DNA of 23,802 bases from Coptodactyla brooksi. Its lineage: Eukaryota > Arthropoda > Insecta > Coleoptera > Scarabaeidae. This document shows positions 10,590 to 18,834 of the stretch, one piece after another; position 1 is the stretch's first letter, and each line of letters starts with the position of its first letter. Below the pieces are notes generated by a model, which was given only the letters and a program-made list of their open reading frames with translations, had not been told where the DNA came from and did no database searches. Position numbers and translations under genes: made by a program. The stretch lies in contig JAWQRM010000352.1 of assembly GCA_033557675.1 (NCBI GenBank), positions 1 to 23,802 of the forward strand. The letters are read 5' to 3'.

Positions 10590-10594
10590 ATATT
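10590..10594. repeat. Target-site duplication of LINE 3, left copy
   Basis: ATATT here and at 13801-13805 flank the LINE. With LINE and one copy removed, the transposase reads KQNHN-M-VSRKITK without interruption, which fixes the insertion point. Confidence 0.85.
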
Positions 10595-13500
10595 AGGTTT
10601 GTAGGTTTGTTAGGTTATGTTTGTACGCGAGTGGGCTCCACTGCGACCAAAGGTCTATTGAGGCTCATATCTATATTATATCTCACCTTCCAATCCTGCT
10701 CTCCTTAGAATACGGAATATAACCGAAGGTGATACCTTACCAAGGTCAGCTAGACTGAGGTGGATGCGTTCGCAGCCCTCGAACCTAATTCTTCCCGGTG
10801 CTGGGCAGGCACGTAATGCGTGCTCTGTATTTTCTTCATCCTCCATGCAGCCGGCACTCTGCGTGTTCCGCTAGGTCCATTCTCTGCTGGTGTTTTTCAA
10901 TCGGTTGTGACCCAGGTATACTCCTAGCAGGATCCTTAGACGATTCCTGTCCAGGTCCCATAGTTGTGTGGTCCTTGCATTGGGGGGTAATGCAACTACT
11001 CCCTTTGCATGGCGAAGTCCAGATATTCCAATCAAATGCAGGAGGATTCTCCCCTCAATCCAGGTTTAGATTGCTGCTTTTCTTGAGCGAAAGCAACTCC
11101 TGTATAAGGTTTTGGGCCTATCAGGTTGGATTCAGATCTCTTCATGGCAAGAGAATCAGCTTCCTCGTTGCCTGGAATTCCCTGGTGTCTCGGTATCCAG
11201 AGTAACTGTAACCAGTTAGATTCCTCTAAACTTGCGAAGATTCTGCGACAATTCCAGACCAATTATACATTGGTTGGAATCAAACGCTAACAACTGACTA
11301 TCCGTATATATTTTTATTGATCTGTCCGCACAATGCAAAGTCAACAGTTCCCTGGCGCATAGCTTAATTGCAATTATCTTTGCTTGAAAAGCTGTTGTAA
11401 GTCTACTAAGGCTTTGAGATTGTTCTACTCTTGGTGAATTACAGTAGATTCCAACACCTGATCCATTTTGTGTCCGGGAGCGATCAGTACAGCAACAGAT
11501 GTCAGCTCTTAACATGTCGTTTTTATTCCGACTCTATTCATCTCTGCTAGGTAGCAGGGCGGTATAGAGCTGATCAAGTGTCGCTGTGTTAGACATCATG
11601 TCAGGGACCATATTGATTATATCTCCGCCCACAGATAACTGCGGTCGTGAGCTAATGCCCTGGGGTCTTTCATGCCCAGTGATTTAAATCTGTAGATTGT
11701 CATTCTCTCTCTCCAGAAAGGTATAAAAAGGAGGTGGATCCAGAAGGACTTCCATTATAGCCAGGGGCGTCAGTCTCATCGCTCCTGTTATTGCCAGACA
11801 GGCCTGCCTCTGCAGACCATTTAGCCTAGTAGTGGCTGTACGTTGACTAGCTTTCCTCCACCATACAACCGAGCCGTACACAATCATAGGTCCTATCACT
11901 GTCACGTACAGCCAATAGATTTGTTTGAGCTTCATCCCCCAGGACTTCCTACAAATCTTCCGGCATGATCATAGAGCTATCTTAGCCCTTTGGATCACTT
12001 TATCCAAAAGAGCGTTCCGTGAGTGACTTATCCAGGATAACACATGATAGGCGTGCTGATTGCTGTGCAACGGACTCTTTCTGAGTATTCCAGACCTAAC
12101 ACTTTCATTAAAAAGGAAGTTAGTGCAATGGGTTGGTAACCCGTTGGCTACTGACCTGTCCTATCAGCCTTGGGTATATAGAGGACTCTTACCGTCAACC
12201 AGTTTTTTGGCAGGTAATTCCATGCCAACCTTACTGTATAGAGCTTCACTATAATAGTGATGTGAATAGTTCCTTGGCCAGTAGGATCACCGCCGGAAAA
12301 CCACTATCGACTACAGGAGACTTGTATGGTGCAAAGGAGTTAATTGCTCCCTCACCATTGCTTGAGTGACAATCTTTCACGCTTCACATTGATCTATCCT
12401 AGACAATGGATTGTCCCCCTTTCTAGTATCGTGTTCAGCAGATTGAGCGTTTACTAGTACACAACCAGGGAAGTGTGTTAAAGCCAGTACCTCTAACGTT
12501 CCATATTTGAAACTCGTGTAGCAACCGTCTGGTCGTTTTATCGAGCCAAGTGATTGCATCGGTTTCCTAAAGAGTATCATGTGAAGCTTTGCGCTGGCAG
12601 GCTGATCTTCCACGCTCTGACAGAACCGCTCCCATGATTCCCTCTTTGTCTTTCTTATTTCTTTGTCATAAGCAGTTAAAGCCAACCTATAACAGTCCCA
12701 TTCCCCGGAGCTTTTTGCCCTGTTGAGCAGACGTGGGACCTCTGTCCTATTTGTCCAGGGTTCTGTTCCACCAAGTTACTTGTCTATTCGACTTTTTGGA
12801 ATTTAGTAGGCAATTTTCTCGATATGATGACAGCATCGCGTTCGTTATAACCGAATTCGCTAGCTCAGTCATCACATGTCGATATCGTGAAATTCTTCGC
12901 TGTTGGGTGCCTAAGAAGAGATTCTCTATACCCCTCCCAGTTTGTGCACCTGGGATTGCAAAAGGTTACAGTTTCCCTCGCACCCATCTCTACATCGAAT
13001 CGGATATGGCGATAATCAGAGAACGAAGGTTCTTTCGAAACCCGCCACCCCCTGATTTCATTACGAATAAAGCAAGTGCTAATAGTTAAATCCATTACTT
13101 CCTCCCTTCTGGCAGTTATAAAGGTAGGCTTTGAGCCAATGTTATTCACAGTTAGACCCTCTCTCGTTGACGCTGGTTTTACCTCATGCCGGATGGTGCG
13201 TATTTGCATCACATCCGATTACCAGATGGTTGTAGTGTCTCTTGGCATGGGTAATTAGATTTAGCACAGGGTCAGAAGGCGGTGAATCTGCTCCCCATTC
13301 TCCCGGAAAGTAACCAGGGCAGGCGATGAATTCAAGCCTATCTCCCTTCACCGGGTGGACACCTCAGCTGCAACGGTGTCCCTGGAACAGAAATTAAGAA
13401 GAAGGAAGCAGTCTTCCAAAGGTATTACCTAGGCCGCTCACCATACCTGTATTGGACAGCCACGGCTCCTGGATTATGGCGATATCGATATTATCTTTGA

Positions 13501-13800
13501 CAAACCTTCTGCCAAGGACGTAGAAAGCAGCCTTGGCGTGCTGAAGGTTTGCCTGCAGACACCTAACATCAGTAACCATTAAGTTGGTTTGTCTGCCTTC
13601 TTGTTTGTCCCCCCTTTTTCCCTCTGGCTTGGGTGGAGCCTTCCTAGGCAGCCGTCGCTTGACCACTCGATTTCGACTCTCTCTCCCTGGAGGGTCCCGG
13701 GACCGCGGTGGTCTGACCCGGTCAGCTTACCTCAGGAGTTGGTTTTTCCCGATCCTCCATTGGTTTTCCTTTATCTACCCCAGCTATTGCTGTTGTATCT
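10595..13800 (-). mobile_element. RNase H-bearing LINE (R1/LOA/I group), nested, 5'-truncated (LINE 3)
   Basis: Minus-strand order is that of ORF2 of RNase H-type LINEs. Endonuclease N-terminus: LQANLQHAKAAF and IAIIQEPWLSN (13550-13460); then a GCDANTHH segment near 13200; endonuclease C-terminus FSDYRHIRFD near 13010, with tyrosine where catalytic histidine is expected. Next come the linker (12685-12400) and the first RT block, AINSFAPYKSP (near 12340). The RT palm with its YADD motif is missing: by 11940 the text is already post-RT (YGSVVWW, QRQACLAITGAMRLTP). RNase H follows at 11515-11032: CTDRSRTQ, FQAKIIAI (lysine at the usual glutamate), YTDSQ, WIPRHQGIPGNEEAD. A CxxC-type EENTEHALRAC segment precedes the stop near 10675. 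No ORF1. Multiple frameshifts; dead. Confidence 0.85.
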
Positions 13801-13805
13801 ATATT
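13801..13805. repeat. Target-site duplication of LINE 3, right copy
   Basis: ATATT, matching 10590-10594; it marks the 5' end of the minus-strand LINE. Confidence 0.85.
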
Positions 13806-14431
13806 GTGATTTTGTTTGAATTTCTGTATCCACCAATGTGATGCCCGAAAGTTTGGAACATGCAATTCTTCTTGAGCCTCTAAAACCCATCTTTTTATAT
13901 CCGAATGGTGAATAATCATTTGATGGTCTATAGCACTTTTGAGTTGGTTAAAGACATACTCCGACACGCGATATAACTTTTTGCGTCCGTCTCCGCCGCT
14001 GGATACTTGCTGTTCTCATCGTCTTAGGTGCCGAAGTGACGTAACTTTAGCATAATTATCTTGGAAATTTTTTAGAAAAAGTCGTCCTTTCCTTCCACTT
14101 TTCCAATATTCAACAGCGTTCTGTTCATACTATACTTAAAATCTATATTAGTAGGTTCTTGCACACTAGTTGAACGCTGGACCTCTTCTTCGATATCATC
14201 ATTCACTCTGTCGTCTTCCTCAATATCCACTAACTGTAAAACCCAGGGTGCTGGTTTGTCAGTGTCGTAAGCAGGATCGCTACAGCCACCCACAATGCTG
14301 TCAAGCACTGTTTCTACCAGTGCTTCTTCAACACCATTTAGTGTAGTTACATGTGTGCCCTGGTATTGATTATTTATTAAACTTGTTAATAATGTCAAGA
14401 AGTTCAATATGTTTAACGCAAACAAGGCCAT
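13806..14431 (-). pseudogene. Pogo/Tigger-like transposase copy C, N-terminal part
   Basis: The minus strand from an ATG at 14431 gives about 119 codons to 14072: a hydrophobic start, an acidic middle (VDIEEDDRVNDDIEEEV) and DFKYSMNRTLLNIGK, the counterpart of the EYK..A.EFWRSGK segment of copy A. After frame changes at about 14070-13970 the text continues with KVTSLRHLRR-like sequence and then a 50-codon open stretch: SEYVFNQLKSAIDHQMIIHH, SDIKRWVLEAQEEL, FRASHWWIQKFKQNHN. This is the CENP-B/Tigger-type DNA-binding region. The frame runs into the LINE at 13805 and resumes as VSRKITK at 10594. Frameshifts show the copy is inactive. Confidence 0.78.
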
Positions 14432-14463
14432 TCTCGATACGTCATAATTGCCTTTAAGGATAT

Positions 14464-14778
14464 GTGTTTGATAACTAATTATAACTGTAACAAATAGAAC
14501 AAGACTTTATGTGATAATACACTTTAACAAGCTGACCACAGTTATATACTTTATGTAGAGGCAGCGATAAGTATACAGATGTAATTTCATTTTTAAAGTT
14601 TTATTTATAATCACTTTCGTAGATTGGCGATCATAAAAACATTGGTTTGCCAAGACGGAAAAAAGTAATTTATGTTTACGACATGACCAATTACGCATGA
14701 CCTTTCTTGGCTGTTACTGTTTGTATGTACCATGTTACTTTTTTATATTGTAATATAACAAATAATTTTTAATTTAAA
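14464..14778. repeat. Right terminal inverted repeat of copy C
   Basis: Reverse complement of the left repeat. It is longer than its partner because of extra sequence: a second AGTAAC spaced by ATGGTACATACAAAC near 14710-14740, a few bases near 14693-14700, and about 50 bases around 14490-14545. Otherwise the blocks are collinear to the outer TTTAAATT terminus, followed by TA at 14779-14780. Confidence 0.85.
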
Positions 14779-14780
14779 TA

Positions 14781-14985
14781 CAATGCTACATTGAGTTTAA
14801 TTCCAAAAATATGAAGAGAAATAGTCTTCTGTAGGGGTAGATAGAAATGATGATAACTTCTCAAAATGAACATTTATAAATTTATAATATACAAGAGCGG
14901 GAGTGAGAAAAATTTATATTCTTTTAACCCCCTAACGAGCCCGTGGGTGCACCACTGTTCTTTCTTTAACCGAAAATGTATAATT
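14781..14985. repeat. Dispersed repeat, inverted and internally shortened copy
   Basis: 14797-14830 matches the complement of about 5330-5362 (TTTAATTCCAAAAATAT core), and 14889-14970 matches the complement of about 4545-4595 (CAAGAGC.GGAGTG and GGGTGCRCCACT cores). Both ends of the 4545-5362 region are therefore present here in the opposite orientation, with the LINE-containing centre missing. Confidence 0.5.
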
Positions 14986-16449
14986 TGGATAAAATCCTCA
15001 AATTCAAAGCAGCACATTTCCAAATCCAGCAGTATACGACAACTTTCTCCATGTTTGGACTATAATGAGGTACAACGCCAACGGGAGAGAAGTAAAGATA
15101 TGTATGGAGTAGGCAACGAAACTCAAAATATCAAAAATGCAAAAACGACAGAATGTCTTCCATACCTCCTGAAATGGGAGTTTTCTGTGAGTCAAGACTA
15201 GCTGCAAAGAATCTTTGGAGGAGTTCAAACATAGCTAGATAGTTTGGACATGGAGAAGAAAGGAGGACAAAGGAAATGACGATGCCCGAAGACGAAATGG
15301 ATAAAGACTGTAAAAGAAACTGAAGACAGGGCGCTTCAAGGCCGGTAGCATTCAAATGGAAGTAACTGTTGGACGGGAAGGCCGAAAACGATAGTGGGTT
15401 GAAAAGCATGGGCCAAAAAATGGCCCTGTCTGTTCTGGTAATTAGATTACGAGAAAAACTGAACTGTACAGGTCATTCTATGGAAGGGTAGAAATAAGAC
15501 GAGGTACCACTGAACCATCCTGTACATTTCTGGGATTGCTTAGACCAATTACCGGATCCACTAAGCCGGATCATTTCTCAATTCTGATAGCAAAACTGTT
15601 ACTGTTGGCAACAGGTGTTTTATTGCGTTGCCTGAGCTCTATTACAGCGTAGGAAGATTTGGGGATTACGGGGGCGGGTTTGGTGGTCTCGAAAATCATT
15701 TCGACGGTACTTGTTGCAAATGGGCGTACGTAAGAAATTTTATCGATTAACGCTGGGTCTGTTTGTTAAATATTCAACAAGTACGCAAGCGTCATCCACC
15801 AGAACGTTGCGGAGCGGTTATGCCGTTCAACCGTAGTATGTGGCCGACCGTGTGCCGCAACATCCCTTCATACTGAGGCCCACCCTTTGAAGGCGAACGT
15901 GCTCAAACTTACGATGAAAACCCCAAAATAAACCGCAAACGAGGAGTCATTTTGCGGTGAGTTTCTTTTTTTTAAAGAATACTAACTACAAAATCTCTTT
16001 TCGATTATCTCTTTTAAATTCACCACCAGAAAAAAAAATCCCATTACCAACAATCATCAAACAGAAGCTTTGATCCACGTATTTTTTTCGATTTTTGCAC
16101 ATGAAAACAAAAAAATTGGGGAGGGATCCAATCTCAAAGGCATTTGAAATAAAACTCCTCTCCAATACATGCCTACCCTTCAATATCAACAAGTGGAGAG
16201 CACATGGTATCGGATTTCATCAGAAAGGCTTGATTGCACCTAATCCATTACGCTTTATCGCGAAATTATAAGTCATCCCTTTTATTAATGCCCCCCACAA
16301 CAGCTTTCTCTCCCTCTTTTTTTTCTAATTCCTTTGACACGGTGTAAAACATTTCCCCCTGCCTTCTGTTTTTATATCATTTCTTTATATGAAATATTTT
16401 TAATTAAGTAATTAATTATTGTACTTTTTATTAAATAAGAAAATCGATT
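14986..16449. other. No recognisable gene
   Basis: Open frames of up to 111 codons exist on both strands between 14866 and 15409, but they overlap antiparallel and resemble no family I know. 15420-15960 is visibly richer in G and C than its surroundings and ends in TTTTGCG-GTGAGT, which would make a good splice donor at 15957; a non-coding upstream exon cannot be excluded. 15960-16440 is poly-T and AT-rich sequence. Confidence 0.4.
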
Positions 16450-16521
16450 GGCCTCCGAGCAGAAATCGATCCTGCGACCTTTCGTGACAGGTGCTCTAGT
16501 CATCTGCGCTATTCCAGTTCG
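16450..16521 (-). other. tRNA-derived SINE-like head or tRNA pseudogene
   Basis: The minus strand has a recognisable tRNA plan: an A-box-like TAGCGCAGATGACTAGAGC, an anticodon-arm-like ACCT...AGGT, and a T-arm GCAGG-ATCGATT-TCTGC whose five pairs form with one G-U wobble. The B-box core is GATCGATT. The 5' acceptor strand does not pair with the 3' CTCGGAGG, so this is not a working tRNA; a tRNA-derived SINE head is the better reading. It directly adjoins the TGTCA array. Confidence 0.55.
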
Positions 16522-16524
16522 TCC

Positions 16525-16725
16525 TGTCAGTTTGACATTTGACCTGTCAGTTTGACTCTTGAAATGTCAATTTGACATTTGTCGTATCAATTTGACGTTT
16601 GACACTTGAAGTGTAAATTTGACATCGATTTTGTCAATTTGACATTTTCCTTGTCAATTTTTAGATTTGTCCTGTCAATTTGACGTTTGACCTGTCAGTT
16701 TGACACTTGAAATGTCAATTAGCCA
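16525..16725. repeat. 20-bp-period array of TGTCA...TGACA near-palindromes
   Basis: Ten units begin at 16525, 16545, 16565, 16585, 16612, 16632, 16652, 16673, 16693 and 16713. Consensus core is TGTCARTTTGACA, an inverted repeat of TGTCA around three bases. Spacing is 20 bp (once 21, once 27). Units 7 and 10 are degenerate on the right half. Confidence 0.9.
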
Positions 16726-18640
16726 ATTTTAAAAATAAAAATCAAGTTATTTGCAAAAAAGTATGATTTACACATATTCAATTTAAATTTTATAAAAATA
16801 TTAAGAATAAGCAATACTTTATCGTTATAAAATAATATTAAAACAAACAATCAAAATTCCTTGTAGCCTGATGCTTTACAGCACATTTCAAATGATTCTT
16901 ACAAAAGCTGTTTTTCGCCTTGGCGCAAACAAAGCGATAATTGAATACTTACTGCGCACGAGAAAATATAAATAAAATTCTATCATAAAAATTTAAACTC
17001 AAGGTTAAGAATTTTATTACGTATAAAACTACGACAATAAATTTATAAATAGCCCACGCACGAGGGAAGTAACTTCCGCAGAGCACTTTGGGGCATATCG
17101 TCAATTCTCCTTTGCCCATTATGTTTCGAACTGAGAGGCTTTGAAAAGAGCTCGACTTACACAAATTCTATTATATTATAACAATAATGAGAATTGTAGC
17201 GGTTTACTACACCATTTATTATGGAAACGCAATTCGCTTGATCATAATATTTTTAATAATAAAGTGTTATGATTACGTAAGCGTACTTGTAAGTCTGCTA
17301 TAAACTGTCATCTTCTTGGATAGTTTGTAGCTTGTAGCCCTTGTTAAAAATGAAACTTGAATGAATGAAATTTTTGAAATGAATCTTTCACCAAAGTTTC
17401 CTGCTTTTGCCGACAAGGTAGATTCTCAATTTCGTTCAAAACTTTTTCTGTCGAAACGAACGTTTTATGATCTGGGCACGTCCTCTCGGGAAAACGATGT
17501 CCTGTCGCATGACCGGATTTTCTACATTCGCCAAAGATTAATAACACGTCAATAAATTCGAGTACTTCAAAGAGAGACAGCATTTTAAATCCAAACAGTA
17601 CGTGACACTCAAAACAACGCACACAATATACAACAGCCAAAAATAATATAACGAAAATATTTTAAAATCATTTAAAAATTTGATTTTTCCGGAGACCATA
17701 TCTCTTACAAATTCCGAGATATCCAAGAAATCATGCTGGGATACCCTGCATAGATTTAAAAATAAAAAATAATATGAATAGAAGTAATGCTTCTATTAAT
17801 ACGATTAACTAAATATCTTCAAAAGAAGACTGGAAATATACAAAAAATACACTACGTCGACTTTGTCGACGAAATGCGCATCGAACAATTTATTATCGTT
17901 TTGGTGAAGTGGTAACCAGTGATTAATTTATAGAAAAATAGAAAAATATCACTTCCATTCATGGCTAAGAGAAAGTCGAGTACGTGCAATTTCAAAATTC
18001 CACTATAATTTCGATTTAAATCGTTGCAGTCGGTGCACAAAGGTGTATTAACACAATCCCCTTTAGTACTAATAACTTCGGATTGAGGAAACTCGAAAAG
18101 GGGTTGGCTACCTAAATATTTAAGCTATAAGCTTATTGAAAATTATGCACAGATAATACAAACTAATTATGCTAAAAGATTCAAGGTTATAATAACCTGT
18201 TTGCGTTTCCAGTACTCAGCTAATCCGTCTTAGTCCTTAGGGCCTATAGTTTTCTCTATTCTATTTCCGGTCACAAGTTTGCATGTATCGATTACAGGTT
18301 TGCATGTATCGATTACAGCTGTATGTATCAATTATACCTCCTTTTATTAATCTTTCCCCGACCGAGTTTATTATTGAGAACAATTTTTTGTTCAACAAGC
18401 TTTTAGTGTATGAAGCGCAGATGGCGTGTTGGTCATTATTATTATCATAATTATGATAAAATATGATCAAAAGCCATTTGTCTCTCTTATAAACTGAATA
18501 ATACGATTTTAAAAACTTAAAATCAAGATCTATCAAAATCTTGACATCGATTTGTTTTGCGAATGCAATACTTTCTCTTTATACCTATCGGTAAGAGAAA
18601 GTAAAAAAATCGTCAATATTTGAATGTATCAAATTCTGGG
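16726..18640. other. AT-rich intergenic sequence, no recognisable gene
   Basis: Open frames of 60-98 codons occur on both strands (for example minus 17344-17640) but overlap each other and show no known motif. Small structures seen: an 8-bp inverted repeat at 17777-17797, a CGTCGAC/GTCGACG pair at 17855-17871, a perfect 18-bp palindrome at 18442-18459 (TTATCATAATTATGATAA), and an 11-bp inverted repeat at 18569-18603 with a 13-base loop. Confidence 0.5.
18277..18330. repeat. Two perfect 21-bp tandem copies plus a partial third
   Basis: 18277-18297 and 18298-18318 are identical (start GTTTGCATGTATCG); 18319-18330 continues with a diverged partial unit. Confidence 0.92.
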
Positions 18641-18796
18641 GATTAGGTTTTATTTGCTGGTTGCGCTTGGGTTGTTCATTAGAGGCGACATGTAGTGGGG
18701 TAACAATTGGAAGGTCACCACCCACCAGCCTCCAGGCAAGCGCCTAAAGTTCCAGTTCTAAGCAAATTCTGCGCATGTACATTCAACCTGCTTCAC

Positions 18797-18830
18797 TATA
18801 TAAATGAGATTCAAATATCGCGAAATCATA
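18797..18830 (+). promoter_or_regulatory. Candidate core promoter of the RasGRF-like gene
   Basis: TATATAAAT at 18797-18805 lies 31 bases before an initiator-like TCATAC whose A is at 18828, the usual TATA-to-start distance. If this start is used, the first AUG (18835) would be only about 7 bases from the cap and could be passed over in favour of the in-frame AUG at 18916. An acceptor-like pyrimidine tract ending TTCATTAG near 18681 is a competing explanation, with an upstream 5' exon. Confidence 0.35.
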
Positions 18831-18834
18831 CACC

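Larger units (their letters stand above)
9761..10594 (-). pseudogene. Pogo/Tigger-like transposase copy C, catalytic and C-terminal part
   Basis: From 10594 downwards the minus strand reads VSRKITK, a SEYGLDS segment, then after a break GRILAERGFKRVEVIV, a frame-shifted block matching the family's PTISADGRLLSP region, NSWSGQSS (near 10135, the catalytic block usually written LLDSWSGH), TIPKGATGIIQPLDVYGF near 10065, and finally the C-terminal SSPRYIEFIQYGWYKSSY and FTTPVDFFF parts near 9880-9830. The expected DQSGF aspartate segment is destroyed by a perfect 13-bp inverted duplication at 10444-10472. In NSWSG an asparagine stands at the usual catalytic aspartate position. The cysteine-rich C-terminal tail seen in copy D is only partly kept (CNICADC). 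Confidence 0.75.
9298..14778 (-). mobile_element. Pogo/Tigger-like DNA transposon, copy C, with nested LINE
   Basis: The element is delimited by matching inverted ends starting TTTAAATTAAAAATT at both 9298 and (complement) 14778, each directly flanked by TA, the target duplication of Tc1/mariner/pogo transposons. Removing the nested LINE and one target copy (10595-13805) leaves about 2.27 kb, a usual size for this group. Coding runs on the minus strand: N-terminal part 14431-13806, C-terminal part 10594-9761. The left end abuts the 3' tail of LINE 2. Order of events: LINE 2 is there, copy C inserts beside its tail, then LINE 3 inserts into copy C. Confidence 0.85.

Noticed and set aside
10595..10625. 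TTTGTAGGTTTGTTAGG as telomere-like (TTAGG) sequence
   Set aside because: Only one exact TTAGG unit; it is the 3' end of LINE 3 next to its target duplication.
10798..11205. 135-codon plus-strand open frame
   Set aside because: Shadow of the RNase H and C-terminal region of LINE 3 on the minus strand.
12733..13089. 118-codon plus-strand open frame
   Set aside because: Shadow of the LINE 3 endonuclease domain on the minus strand.
14866..15409. Open frames of 74-111 codons on both strands
   Set aside because: They overlap antiparallel, start within a dispersed repeat and match no family; the LINE-tail-like basic pattern was too weak to call.
16450..16521. Functional tRNA gene
   Set aside because: No pairing between the 5' and 3' acceptor strands and an imperfect D-arm; better read as tRNA-derived.
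17344..17640. 98-codon minus-strand open frame with a few cysteines and histidines
   Set aside because: Antisense to another open frame at 17361-17555, no known motif, no splice or promoter support; consistent with chance.
18283..18330. CRISPR-like or long tandem array
   Set aside because: Only two full 21-bp copies without spacers; a simple local duplication in a eukaryotic genome.
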